From contig NZ_AUNI01000009.1 in the NCBI RefSeq assembly GCF_000447795.1, positions 487,182 through 551,181 on the forward strand: DNA of 64,000 nt. The letters are read 5' to 3'. Shown here in pieces: positions 1 through 8,564 of this stretch (the stretch's first letter is position 1; every line of letters begins with the position of its first letter). This DNA is from Bacteriovorax sp. Seq25_V (lineage in GTDB: Bacteria; Bdellovibrionota; Bacteriovoracia; Bacteriovoracales; Bacteriovoracaceae). The notes below the pieces were generated by a model, which was given only the letters and a program-made list of their open reading frames with translations, had not been told where the DNA came from and made no database searches. The translations under genes were made by a program, and so were the position numbers.

Positions 1-156
1 CTTCTTATCAATTTCAAGAAAATTCTGATTAAACTCTTTAATGACAAGAGTGCAGCTCTTCCCTGTTTCAATAGAAGAGGGGCTTCTTGCTATAAATGTT
101 GAACAAGAAGTTAATAGAAGGGAAATGAGTATAAAAAGTATGTTTAATATCTTCAT
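1..156 (-). CDS. Putative lipoprotein, N-terminal 52 residues (runs off the left edge)
   Basis: The minus strand carries an ATG at 154-156 followed by 52 open codons to the window edge. The protein begins with a lysine, a hydrophobic stretch and a lipobox (LLTSC, Cys18), so it is probably exported and lipid-anchored after cleavage by signal peptidase II. The visible mature part has one more cysteine (residue 35) and no domain I recognise. The rest of the gene lies outside the window, so its function and length cannot be judged. It is divergent from the Na/Pi cotransporter at 293, leaving about 136 bp for promoters of both genes. Confidence 0.6.
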   Translation of the reverse strand, partial: MKILNILFILISLLLTSCSTFIARSPSSIETGKSCTLVIKEFNQNFLEIDKK

Positions 157-292
157 CAGTATAATTTTATCGGATGTTTAATTTACTAACTTTCGAAGAA
201 AGTGCTTGAGTAAATGTGTCGGGCTTAACATAGTCCTAATCAAAATAAGTTGCTATCCGATAGGCTAAATATCAAAAATAAAAGGATAATTC

Positions 293-1963
293 GTGGAAGT
301 ATTTAAATTAATTTACTCGGTACTTGGTGGCCTTGGTATTTTCTTTTATGGCATGAAGTCAATGTCGGAAGCGCTCCAGCAGATTGCTGGTGATGTTATT
401 AAAGATGTTATCAATAAGTTAACAAAGAATCGCGTATTTGCTGTTATGGTTGGTATTGTTGTAACGATGCTTGTTCAGAGTTCATCTGTTACCACGGTTA
501 TGGTTGTAGGTTTTGTTAATGCGAGTTTGATGCAACTTAATCAGGCTATTGGTGTTATCTTTGGGGCCAATATTGGGACAACGGTTACTGGATGGATTAT
601 TTCTATTAAGGTTGGAAAGTATGGACTACTTCTTATTGGACTTGGAATTTTTCCACTTCTTTTTGGAAAGTCAAATAAGTGGAGACAGATAGGACGTATT
701 ATATTTGGAATAGGGATGATATTTTTTGGACTTAAAATCATGAGTGACTCATTTAAACCACTCCGTGAAATGCCCCAGTTTTTAGATTCAATTAGTTATT
801 TCTCAGGTTTAAATTATGGATCATACTTTGCAAGTATCATTGTCGGATGTATTTTGACAATGGTTGTACAGTCTTCATCGGCGATGCTTGGTATTACAAT
901 TGCTCTTTCAACAACAGGAGTTATTCACTTTCACACGGCTGCCGCTCTCGTTCTTGGAGAAAATATCGGAACGACTATTACGGCGCTCCTCGCAGGTGTT
1001 GGCGGTAATGTTAATGCCAAGAGAGCCGCTAGAGCACACGCCATTTTTAATATGATTGGGGTTCTTACTATATTCAGTGTCTTTCCTTATTATATCGAAT
1101 TCATCGATTGGATTGTTCCTGGGGACGCAAATTTTATGAATCCTGAAGGAGAGTTTTCAAATATTGCAGTTCACATTGCAACAGGACACACTATCTTTAA
1201 TGTTGCTGCTACAATATTATTTCTCCCTTTTCTTCCAAAACTTGCAAATCTGGTAACAAGGATTACTCCGGAAACGGGGGGACCAACTGGTCATCATTTG
1301 ATTATGCTGGGCGAGCCACGAGACATGATTCCTGCTGCGGCTATTGCACAAGCAAAGGCAGAAACAGATAAGATGAAAGACATTGTTGATAGAATGTATC
1401 GTCTAACGAAAGGTCTTCTTACAAGTAAGATCGAGAAGAAAAAAATAGAGTCAGCTCTTTTAAAAGTGAATGATTACGAAAGGATTACAGATAACATTCA
1501 AAAAGAAGTTACGGTTTTTCTTATTAAGGTTCAAGAGGTTGCTTTATCCGCTAAACAAAGTCATGAAGCTCAATCAATTATTAAAGTCGTAGATGAATTG
1601 GAGTCTGTTGCTGACTATATTGCGAATCTTGCAAATTATACGAAACGAACTAATCTTCAGGAGCTCTTCGCTGCTGGAGCAGGGGAAGACTTCTTTATGT
1701 TCTTTGATGATGTTCAAGAATATTATAAGGATGTCACTTCACACGTTATTGAAAATAGGAAAGTAAACTTTCAAACATTGAAAGAAAAGTCAGAAGCATT
1801 AAGAGTTGAGGCAAATACAATCAGAGACCGACATCTAGAGAGGGTATCAAAAGGTGACTATCCTGCCCTCACTGCTTTAACGTACTCTGATATGATTGTA
1901 GCCTTGAGAAAAATTAGAAGTCACTCTGAAAATATTGCTGAGGCACTTGAAGATAGTAAATGA
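293..1963 (+). CDS. Na/Pi cotransporter family protein with PhoU-like C-terminal domain
   Basis: Predicted inner-membrane sodium-dependent phosphate transporter of the NptA/YjbB type (556 aa, usual length for the domain combination). The two inverted transporter repeats are marked by paired QSSS motifs (about residues 62 and 193) and paired GANIGTT/GENIGTT motifs. Hydrophobic segments run to about residue 320. Residues about 350-556 are helical and charged and fit the PhoU-like domain usually fused to this family. The start is GTG preceded by AAAGGAT at a suitable distance. A separate high-affinity-type phosphate ABC transporter lies at 25748-29003, so this cell has at least two phosphate routes. 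Direction of transport (uptake or export, as argued for YjbB) cannot be read from sequence. Confidence 0.9.
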   Translation: MEVFKLIYSVLGGLGIFFYGMKSMSEALQQIAGDVIKDVINKLTKNRVFAVMVGIVVTMLVQSSSVTTVMVVGFVNASLMQLNQAIGVIFGANIGTTVTGWIISIKVGKYGLLLIGLGIFPLLFGKSNKWRQIGRIIFGIGMIFFGLKIMSDSFKPLREMPQFLDSISYFSGLNYGSYFASIIVGCILTMVVQSSSAMLGITIALSTTGVIHFHTAAALVLGENIGTTITALLAGVGGNVNAKRAARAHAIFNMIGVLTIFSVFPYYIEFIDWIVPGDANFMNPEGEFSNIAVHIATGHTIFNVAATILFLPFLPKLANLVTRITPETGGPTGHHLIMLGEPRDMIPAAAIAQAKAETDKMKDIVDRMYRLTKGLLTSKIEKKKIESALLKVNDYERITDNIQKEVTVFLIKVQEVALSAKQSHEAQSIIKVVDELESVADYIANLANYTKRTNLQELFAAGAGEDFFMFFDDVQEYYKDVTSHVIENRKVNFQTLKEKSEALRVEANTIRDRHLERVSKGDYPALTALTYSDMIVALRKIRSHSENIAEALEDSK

Positions 1964-2007
1964 ATTTTGCTTGATAAAGTTGATTGGTTTTTAACCGAAT
2001 AGAGTTT

Positions 2008-4059
2008 ATGAAGTCTATTATTATTTTCACACTCTCTGTTCAACTATGCTTTGCTAATGATTTTACGCCTGAGATTTCAATGATCAGGCAAATTAATAAA
2101 AGTCTTTATGCTATCCCTAAGATAGGAGATCGTCTCAATTGTGGAGAACAAATTGAAACTAGTGGTGAGTGTTCAAAGGTTTTGTCAGACTATATTGAGA
2201 ATGTAGAGAGCCAAGGATTGTTCAAACTATTTATTGAGGACAGTCCTCGTGAAATGTGCTCAGGTGTCGTTTTAAATGATGATTTTTTTACTGAACCTAG
2301 TAAGCTAGATAACTATTTTCAAAAGTATACTTCAAACTTAGTTCCAAGTTTCTTTCAAACTAACTCCGGTTGTTTATCCAATGATAAAATTGGATTGACG
2401 GGAATTCGTGATCAACGAGACTTAATCTCGTATTACTATTATGCGAATATGAGAATTTTAAATGATTCCATATTATCGTTGAATTCATTGGCCGCATTAG
2501 ATAAAAGTCTTGGCCGACCAATTCTTTCGGACGTCGATTGCAAAGAGTTGGGAGAAGTTGGAGAGTATTGTAACTTCTTAAAAAAATGTCCAAATACTGG
2601 AAAAGATGACTTAGACTCATTGGTTGTTGAATCTTCTCTTGCTTTAGATGTTGTTGCGAGTTTAAAAGACAAGACCTCTGAAGAAGAGATCGAACAAATA
2701 GAAATTGGACTTGAGAGATTATATCCATGGCTCAATGGAAAAGAATTTAAAAAATCTCTCATGGAAAAGGATGATAAGTACACTGTTCAAAGTATAAAAA
2801 CAGGTCTTAAAAATCAGTTTGAAGTAAGTCGTAAAAAAACACTTGAAAGACTAAGAAAGCATAAGAAGCTAAGTGGATGTGTAAATGCAAACACCTTAGA
2901 TTGTGATAATTTCCAACAAGATCTTAATGAATTAGTAGAGCATACTCCGATCTCTGATTTTGAGTCAGTGCCAGGTTTAATTGCGAGATCATACGAGAAT
3001 CGACAGAGTTGTATCAATAATCAAACTGTTTATAGAGATAGTGCAAACGCTTCAATAAACGACCTCTTAATTGGTTCAGGCTTAACAATTGCAACAATGG
3101 GGCTCGGGTCAATTGCTGTTGGAAGTGGCCATCTTTTTAAGTCTGCGTTACTAAGCTCTAGGGTAACCTCAACTTCTGTGCGAGCAGCTCCTTATGTAAA
3201 AAGTGGTGCTAAAGTTCTTGGTGCATCAATCGCTGGATCAATGGCAATTAAAGGGATTAATGATGCGATCTCCAATTGTGACAAGTATCTCAACCATCTA
3301 GAATATATTACAAATATTTCACCCCCAAATGAATCATTTTGTCCTATGAAGTCATCAGATCCGCACATGCAAGTGATGGCCGATTATAAAAGTTGTATAA
3401 TCGAAAGTGCTCTAGTTTCAATTGATTTTATTCCTGGAGTAAGCTTGAAGGTTCCAGAGTTTATGAAAAAGATTCGTCTATCAAGAAGTGAAGAAACGTA
3501 TAATCAGATATTGAGTGATGATGTGCTGATGCAGATAGATCCTGACAATATGAAACTACGTTCATTGAGAGAAGAATATGAACTAGAAGAAGTAGGGGAT
3601 TCTATGATGAACCTCGGTACGAGAAAAAACGGGAAGGGAGAATTAGTTCGAAGTCGCACTTTTTATATAAAAACAGATAAGCGTCGCGAACCTTATCGTG
3701 CATTTATAAAGGATGGAAAACTTTACGCTTCAAATGGAAAACTTTTCAATAGTTCTACTACAATGTTAGATAAAGAATTCACGCTAAGAACAACTTTCGT
3801 CATCGATAAGAATGGTCGTTTATTTCTTCATCCTAAGCCTGATGTTGGTCGAATACATCACTCAACAATTGTGGGAGGAGAAGATGTTTTGTCCGCTGGT
3901 GAATTGATTGTAAAAGATGGCGTAGTTTTAGAAATATTCAATCGAAGTGGTCACTATAAACCAGAGGATGTTCACTTCTATCAAGGAATTTATCTGATGA
4001 TGAAAGAGGGGCTAGACTTCTCAAAACTTAAAAAATATCCAGACCCTAATGTCAGATAA
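2008..4059 (+). CDS. Secreted protein of unknown function with IQM-like C-terminal domain
   Basis: A 683-aa protein if it starts at the ATG at 2008, which places a clear signal peptide at its N-terminus (hydrophobic core, then CFAND); an in-frame TTG at 1984 would put eight extra residues before it. The N-terminal two thirds have scattered cysteines and a hydrophobic Gly/Ala-rich segment near residues 350-410, and match no family I know. The last about 160 residues resemble the conserved region of plant IQM calmodulin-binding proteins, ending with the pattern HHSTIVGG, AAGEL-like (SAGEL), IVKDGVV and SGHYKP. That domain is also remembered from some secreted bacterial proteins. Function is unknown. 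The stop codon directly abuts the stop of the convergent TonB receptor gene. Confidence 0.75.
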   Translation: MKSIIIFTLSVQLCFANDFTPEISMIRQINKSLYAIPKIGDRLNCGEQIETSGECSKVLSDYIENVESQGLFKLFIEDSPREMCSGVVLNDDFFTEPSKLDNYFQKYTSNLVPSFFQTNSGCLSNDKIGLTGIRDQRDLISYYYYANMRILNDSILSLNSLAALDKSLGRPILSDVDCKELGEVGEYCNFLKKCPNTGKDDLDSLVVESSLALDVVASLKDKTSEEEIEQIEIGLERLYPWLNGKEFKKSLMEKDDKYTVQSIKTGLKNQFEVSRKKTLERLRKHKKLSGCVNANTLDCDNFQQDLNELVEHTPISDFESVPGLIARSYENRQSCINNQTVYRDSANASINDLLIGSGLTIATMGLGSIAVGSGHLFKSALLSSRVTSTSVRAAPYVKSGAKVLGASIAGSMAIKGINDAISNCDKYLNHLEYITNISPPNESFCPMKSSDPHMQVMADYKSCIIESALVSIDFIPGVSLKVPEFMKKIRLSRSEETYNQILSDDVLMQIDPDNMKLRSLREEYELEEVGDSMMNLGTRKNGKGELVRSRTFYIKTDKRREPYRAFIKDGKLYASNGKLFNSSTTMLDKEFTLRTTFVIDKNGRLFLHPKPDVGRIHHSTIVGGEDVLSAGELIVKDGVVLEIFNRSGHYKPEDVHFYQGIYLMMKEGLDFSKLKKYPDPNVR

Positions 4060-5970
4060 TTAGAATTTAACAGTAGCTTTTAATATGAAATTTCTGCCCA
4101 TTTTATGTGGTATCGTATTTATTTTTGAAGTCGAGATGTCAGGTTGGTATACACTATCTTTTTCAAAAAGATTATTTATCTGAAATAGAATATAGAAATT
4201 TGTGAAGAAACTGTTTTTCATTTCTTTGTTATAGTCAATATTTAATCTGAAATCATGATAAGCTTTACTTTCGGGGTTTAATTTATTCGTTGACTCGGAC
4301 TTTATTTTTGAAAAGTATTGATCATATAGTCCAATCGATACCTCTTTGTTGAATTTATAATTACCACCGAATTTAATCATGTAGTTGGGAACTTTTTGTG
4401 TATCTTTGACATTGCTAAAATTTTTATTCTCTTGATAGGAACTATTGAAATAAAAATCAAATAGAGTATATTTCTTTTGGAATTCTAGTTCGATTCCATT
4501 GTAGCTTGATTTTCCAGAATTTTTAAAGTCGTCGTCATTTGTTAGGGTCGGATCAAAGAAAACTCTAATCGAATTCTTTTGCTTACTCGTATAGATTGTA
4601 ACTGCTCCAATTGTGTCCATGTTTTGATAGTTAAGGCTAAGAGAACTTGTTTCAATTTTCTCAGACTTAAGGTTAGGATTCCCGTCGAGTCCTCCTGTTC
4701 CAATTCTTAGCGATATTGATCTTTCAAATCCACTAGGCGCTCTGTAGGCTTGACCATACAAAGCTTTAAGAGCAAAATTTTCATTCATTCGATATACAAG
4801 TCCGACACGTGGTGAAAGGTCGTTCGGTTGCTGCTCGGTTTTATGATACTGAGCACCTGCTTGTAACTTTAGAGACCTTGAAAATTCGATATCAAATTGT
4901 GTGTAATAATTGTTCGCGACATCATGAAATTTTCTCGTTTCAGCATTGTCGCTTTTGTTACTCCCTGAAACATAGGATATTGAACCACCGAGAATAAAAA
5001 AGAATTTATCAGTAAGTTGATTTTTGTATACAAATTCACCAAGTATATCTTCTGCTTTTGAATGACGTTCTTGTTCGTGGTTTGTATCAATAGTGTTTAA
5101 AGTAGAGTTGAACTCTATCGAACTAGTTTCATTTAGATCTATTTTATGTCCAAGATTTACGAATTTTCTTCTGTGGTCAATTAAATACGACTTAAATGAG
5201 TTGTCTCCTCCTAGTGTAACATCTTTTGATTCTGTTAACATTACAGTTAGTTTAGTATTTTTGTAGTCTGTATCGAGGAGAAAACTTTTGTTTTGAGTAT
5301 CTTGATCATATGTACCGTATGAAAGGGAGTCATCGTATATATCGTCTTTCCAGTCTGTTCTATTGTCGAATCTTGCTGATATATTAAGGTTCCCATCATT
5401 AAAGTTTTTAGCAGTTAAGACTTCAATTAAATTTTGACCAAATTGTCCTTTTGCAACTGAAAGAATATTTTCTGAGATATTCTTTTTAAGCTTTATATTA
5501 ATTACCCCTTCAAATGCATTAGAACCATAAAGTACAGATGAAGGTCCACGGACAACTTCAACTCTCTCTATTACTTCAACTGGAAATCCATTGAATAGGT
5601 CGTTATTAAGGCCTGATGAGTATGATTCTCTAATTGGTCTGTTATTTATTAGTATTAAGATGTGTTTATCTATAGACGAAGAGTGTTGTCCTCTAATTGA
5701 TGCTGAACCAGAGTCTCGAAAGTCACTCGAAGTAAGACTGTATATACCGGGAATGAATGAAAGAATATCTTTTAAAGATCTTGCACCAAAATTTTTAAAA
5801 TCTTTTTGTGTTAGAATCGATAGAACCGCAGGTGCTTCGATTAGTGTTTCTTCCTTCAGTGAGACAATGTCAATTTTTAGAATTTCTTCTAGTGATTTAT
5901 CAAATAAGTCATTGGTCTTAGCGAATGTAGCAGTCGCGAGTACGAATAGGGGAACTAGTCTTTTTACCAT
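4060..5970 (-). CDS. TonB-dependent outer-membrane receptor
   Basis: A 636-aa outer-membrane receptor, typical length for small siderophore or cobalamin-type transporters. After a signal peptide (cleavage near TFAKT) comes the plug domain (about residues 40-155), with the usual RSLKDIL, IRGQ, ILINNRP and VEVVRGPSSVLYGSNAFEGVI-type blocks. A beta-barrel follows to the C-terminus, which ends in aromatic phenylalanine as expected for BAM-assembled barrels. No extra N-terminal signalling domain is present, so it is not a FecA-type transducer. Substrate cannot be assigned: no partner periplasmic transporter is adjacent. The gene is convergent with 2008-4059 with no base between the stop codons. 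Its ribosome binding site lies in a perfect 9-bp palindrome (5980-6000). Confidence 0.92.
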   Translation of the reverse strand: MVKRLVPLFVLATATFAKTNDLFDKSLEEILKIDIVSLKEETLIEAPAVLSILTQKDFKNFGARSLKDILSFIPGIYSLTSSDFRDSGSASIRGQHSSSIDKHILILINNRPIRESYSSGLNNDLFNGFPVEVIERVEVVRGPSSVLYGSNAFEGVINIKLKKNISENILSVAKGQFGQNLIEVLTAKNFNDGNLNISARFDNRTDWKDDIYDDSLSYGTYDQDTQNKSFLLDTDYKNTKLTVMLTESKDVTLGGDNSFKSYLIDHRRKFVNLGHKIDLNETSSIEFNSTLNTIDTNHEQERHSKAEDILGEFVYKNQLTDKFFFILGGSISYVSGSNKSDNAETRKFHDVANNYYTQFDIEFSRSLKLQAGAQYHKTEQQPNDLSPRVGLVYRMNENFALKALYGQAYRAPSGFERSISLRIGTGGLDGNPNLKSEKIETSSLSLNYQNMDTIGAVTIYTSKQKNSIRVFFDPTLTNDDDFKNSGKSSYNGIELEFQKKYTLFDFYFNSSYQENKNFSNVKDTQKVPNYMIKFGGNYKFNKEVSIGLYDQYFSKIKSESTNKLNPESKAYHDFRLNIDYNKEMKNSFFTNFYILFQINNLFEKDSVYQPDISTSKINTIPHKMGRNFILKATVKF

Positions 5971-5979
5971 GTAAATAAA

Positions 5980-6000
5980 TATCCTTTTTATAAAAGGATA
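5980..6000 (-). promoter_or_regulatory. Palindrome covering the ribosome binding site of the TonB receptor gene
   Basis: Arms TATCCTTTT (5980-5988) and AAAAGGATA (5992-6000) pair perfectly over 9 bp with a 3-base loop. On the minus strand the AAGGA ribosome binding site of the receptor gene lies within one arm. It could mask the site in the mRNA or be a repressor operator. Which of these is true, if either, cannot be told from sequence. Confidence 0.35.
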
Positions 6001-6104
6001 AATTTAAATTGTAGTTAGGTCATCGAGGAATTATTTTCTATGTGGGTGAGTTGTTGATCTATTTGATTTGAATAGTCTTGTATTTAAGTTTAGTAATGGC
6101 CCAG

Positions 6105-6290
6105 TTATGAGCCACACCCTACACATTCAATTATACTTTCTGGCGGTCTAACACCATCAATTTTCATTTTAATATTATGAATTTTACCTCTGATATCCAT
6201 ATCATTCATCATATTCCCAGTTAGTTGTGATTCTAGGTTTTTGATTTCAGCAAGAAGCTCGTTCTTCAATTCTTCCGTTAATGCAGTCAT
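6105..6290 (-). CDS. Small conserved-looking protein of unknown function
   Basis: A 61-aa open frame with a good start: GGAG stands shortly before the ATG at 6288-6290. The sequence is mostly an amphipathic, charged helix (Glu/Lys/Asn-rich, residues 1-50) followed by a short tail with two cysteines (CVGC). It has no signal peptide or membrane segment and I do not recognise its family. It sits alone between the TonB receptor and the YgjP-like gene. The two closely spaced tail cysteines could bind a metal, but that is speculation. The main support for it being real is the ribosome binding site and coding-like composition. Confidence 0.5.
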   Translation of the reverse strand: MTALTEELKNELLAEIKNLESQLTGNMMNDMDIRGKIHNIKMKIDGVRPPESIIECVGCGS

Positions 6291-6459
6291 TAAGTCTCCA
6301 TGTTTTGTTGTGTGTTTTCACATTGTGCAGGATTTTTTGGACTGATGCAAAAGCTCAATTCTAACACTTTCTTACGATGTCTTTTCAGCAGTTTACCCCT
6401 CGCTTGTCTTAATAATTTGGCACGTTTAGAATATTTACAGTTTTAACGAGTGAGCATAA

Positions 6460-6981
6460 ATGAATGATGTTGATAACGATCCTCTAAGATATTTCCAGGG
6501 CTACCCAGAAGAGCTCAAAGAAAAGGTAGCTTTTCTGGTAAGTGATGAGGAGAACTTCAAAAAGTTTTTCTTGAATAAATATCCAACAGGTCATTCGATA
6601 AATACTGATAAGCAACTCTATGAATATGTGAATAGAATCAAGCAAGAGTATTTAAAGAATACGCCCACTATCAGTCGTGTTATCTATGAGAAGCAAAAAG
6701 ATCTTTTAAAAAATACACTTGGAACGCATACTTTTGTGAGTAGAAATCACGGAGGGAAGTTAAAGAGTAAACACGAGATCAGAATTGCGAGCTGCTTAAA
6801 AGAGGCTCCAGAGCCACTCCTAAATATGCTAGTTGTTCACGAACTCGCGCATTTTAAAGAAAAGGATCATAATAGGGCTTTTTATAATTTATGTGAACAC
6901 ATGTTGCCTGACTATCATCAGCTAGAGTTTGATTTACGGCTATTTTTAATTTTTGTCGATCAGAAAATTACTATTTATTAA
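6460..6981 (+). CDS. YgjP-like metallopeptidase domain protein (DUF45)
   Basis: A 173-aa soluble protein with the zinc motif HELAH (about residue 128) followed by a histidine in the DHNRAFY context, the signature of the YgjP/DUF45 gluzincin-like family. It is shorter than typical YgjP (about 170-240 aa) and carries an N-terminal acidic segment in place of the usual beta-rich half. No signal peptide is seen, so it probably works in the cytoplasm. Substrates of the family are not established. It starts at ATG 6460, with no strong ribosome binding site visible. The next gene, a lipoprotein, begins 24 bp downstream on the same strand. Confidence 0.75.
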   Translation: MNDVDNDPLRYFQGYPEELKEKVAFLVSDEENFKKFFLNKYPTGHSINTDKQLYEYVNRIKQEYLKNTPTISRVIYEKQKDLLKNTLGTHTFVSRNHGGKLKSKHEIRIASCLKEAPEPLLNMLVVHELAHFKEKDHNRAFYNLCEHMLPDYHQLEFDLRLFLIFVDQKITIY

Positions 6982-7005
6982 GTTGAAGTGCATGTATAAT
7001 GGGCT

Positions 7006-7671
7006 ATGCGCTTAAGCTCTATTATCCCTATATTCTTTCTCGTTGTATTACTTCAATCTCTACCTTCATGTAAAAGTGATGTGGTAATAGATATAGAAGA
7101 GTCTTCTTCTTATACTGTTAACTTCGATGGAACACAGGCCTATGGGGTACTTGATACTCTCTGGCGACCAGTTGGAGCAAATTGGGAGATTGAAATTGTT
7201 CTTATTTGGGACTCTTCTAAAGCTGCAAATACTTATCCCATCGCAACAGGCTCTTCTGCTACCTCTATCTATATTGATTCTTCTGGGCTGCCTTTGTTTA
7301 AATATGAAAATCAATATATCACAGCAAATGTGACTAGACTCACTCATGGAGTTGAGGCGGTGATAAAGTTTTCAGTGTCAGCAACTGAGGTAAAGCATTA
7401 TATGAATAATGTGCTTGAGGGCACAATTGCGACGACAAAGACTTTATTGAATGACTGGGAAGTTGTGGGGGCGCATTCAAGTTTAAGTTTAAACTACAAA
7501 GGAAAAATCAGGAAAATTGTATTAAGAGATCTAGATTCACCTTCAAATACAAGAACTATCGATCTAATATTTAGTGGAAAAGAATTGAATAATCTTAGTT
7601 CTAGTTTTGTTAGAGCGAAAACCGCTGTTAATTTTAATTTAAATACAAACTCAAAATTTATTACTTACTAG
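7006..7671 (+). CDS. Lipoprotein with concanavalin/LamG-like fold (putative)
   Basis: A 221-aa protein with a signal peptide and lipobox (LPSC, Cys22), so probably anchored in the outer membrane or periplasm. The mature part is all-beta in character, with patterns seen in laminin-G/concanavalin-like sugar-binding domains: an opening VNFDGTQAYG strand, a WEIEIVLIW strand, and a late RKIVLRDL-type strand followed by IDLIF. The assignment to that fold is by pattern only. It is followed 8 bp later by the M14-like peptidase gene and then an outer-membrane barrel gene, and these probably form one transcription unit. Confidence 0.65.
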   Translation: MRLSSIIPIFFLVVLLQSLPSCKSDVVIDIEESSSYTVNFDGTQAYGVLDTLWRPVGANWEIEIVLIWDSSKAANTYPIATGSSATSIYIDSSGLPLFKYENQYITANVTRLTHGVEAVIKFSVSATEVKHYMNNVLEGTIATTKTLLNDWEVVGAHSSLSLNYKGKIRKIVLRDLDSPSNTRTIDLIFSGKELNNLSSSFVRAKTAVNFNLNTNSKFITY

Positions 7672-7679
7672 GAATAGTT

Positions 7680-8564
7680 ATGTGGGGAACAACTGAAATA
7701 AATGAATGGCAAAATAAGCAAGAGAAGAAGAGATCTTATAGAGTTGATGTTATTTCTGGTCTTGAACATTTATCGGAAAAGTTTAAAAAGAAGGAGTATG
7801 GGATAGTTTCATACGAAGATGAACAATATCCTTTATACTTATTTTCTTCGAAGAATATTGATAAGTCTAAGTCTAGTATTCTTGTGACAGGAGGAGTTCA
7901 TGGTTATGAAACAAGCGGTGTTCGTGGAGCTCTTGATTTTTTAGCTGAAATCTCTGACGAATACTTAAATGAGTTTAATTTTATTGTAGCCCCTTGTGTG
8001 AGTCCATGGGCATATGAAACAATTAACCGTTGGAACTATAATGCTATTGATCCTAATAGATCGTTTTATGAAAACTCACCGGCCGAAGAGTGTCGTCTTC
8101 TTATGGATGCAGTAAAGTCATTTGATCTTAAGTTTCTTGCACACTTTGATTTACACGAAACAACGGATACAGATAATACTGTCTTTCGACCAGCTCTCGA
8201 AGCGCGTGATGGCGTGAAGCAAGAAGTCTGGGATATTCCAGATGGATTCTATGTCGTGGGCGATAGTGAGAAGCCTTGTCATGAATTTCAAAATGCCGTG
8301 ATTGATTCAGTTAGAAAGGTTACGCATATTGCTCCATCTGATAAGCAAGGAAAGATTATTGGTGAAGATACAACGGGGGAAGGAATCATTAATTATCCCG
8401 TTAAGAAACTTTTCTTGTGCACGGGATTCAGTGATGCTGAGTACACAACGACGACAGAAGTTTACCCAGATAGTCCAAAAACTAATCCCGAGGAATGTGC
8501 AAAGGCTCAAGTTGCAGCAATTTTCGGTGGCCTAGATTATCTTAGAGGAATTAAATCTTGTTAA
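7680..8564 (+). CDS. M14-family-like zinc carboxypeptidase / aspartoacylase-like protein
   Basis: A 294-aa protein with the zinc site of the M14/aspartoacylase superfamily: His74 and Glu77 in GGVHGYET and a third ligand at His155 or His159 (AHFDLHE). The substrate-anchoring Asn-Arg pair is present in DPNRSF (about residues 124-129). There is no signal peptide, so a cytoplasmic role in trimming peptides or acyl-amino acids is likely. The family includes peptidases acting on cell-wall peptides, which would suit a bacterium degrading other cells, but that is inference. Its end overlaps the TTG start of the next gene by 7 bp, implying coupled translation. Confidence 0.8.
   Translation: MWGTTEINEWQNKQEKKRSYRVDVISGLEHLSEKFKKKEYGIVSYEDEQYPLYLFSSKNIDKSKSSILVTGGVHGYETSGVRGALDFLAEISDEYLNEFNFIVAPCVSPWAYETINRWNYNAIDPNRSFYENSPAEECRLLMDAVKSFDLKFLAHFDLHETTDTDNTVFRPALEARDGVKQEVWDIPDGFYVVGDSEKPCHEFQNAVIDSVRKVTHIAPSDKQGKIIGEDTTGEGIINYPVKKLFLCTGFSDAEYTTTTEVYPDSPKTNPEECAKAQVAAIFGGLDYLRGIKSC

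Noticed and set aside
864..1055. Open frame of 63 codons on the plus strand inside the Na/Pi cotransporter gene
   Set aside because: Out-of-frame shadow of a well-supported gene with no ribosome binding site or recognisable product.
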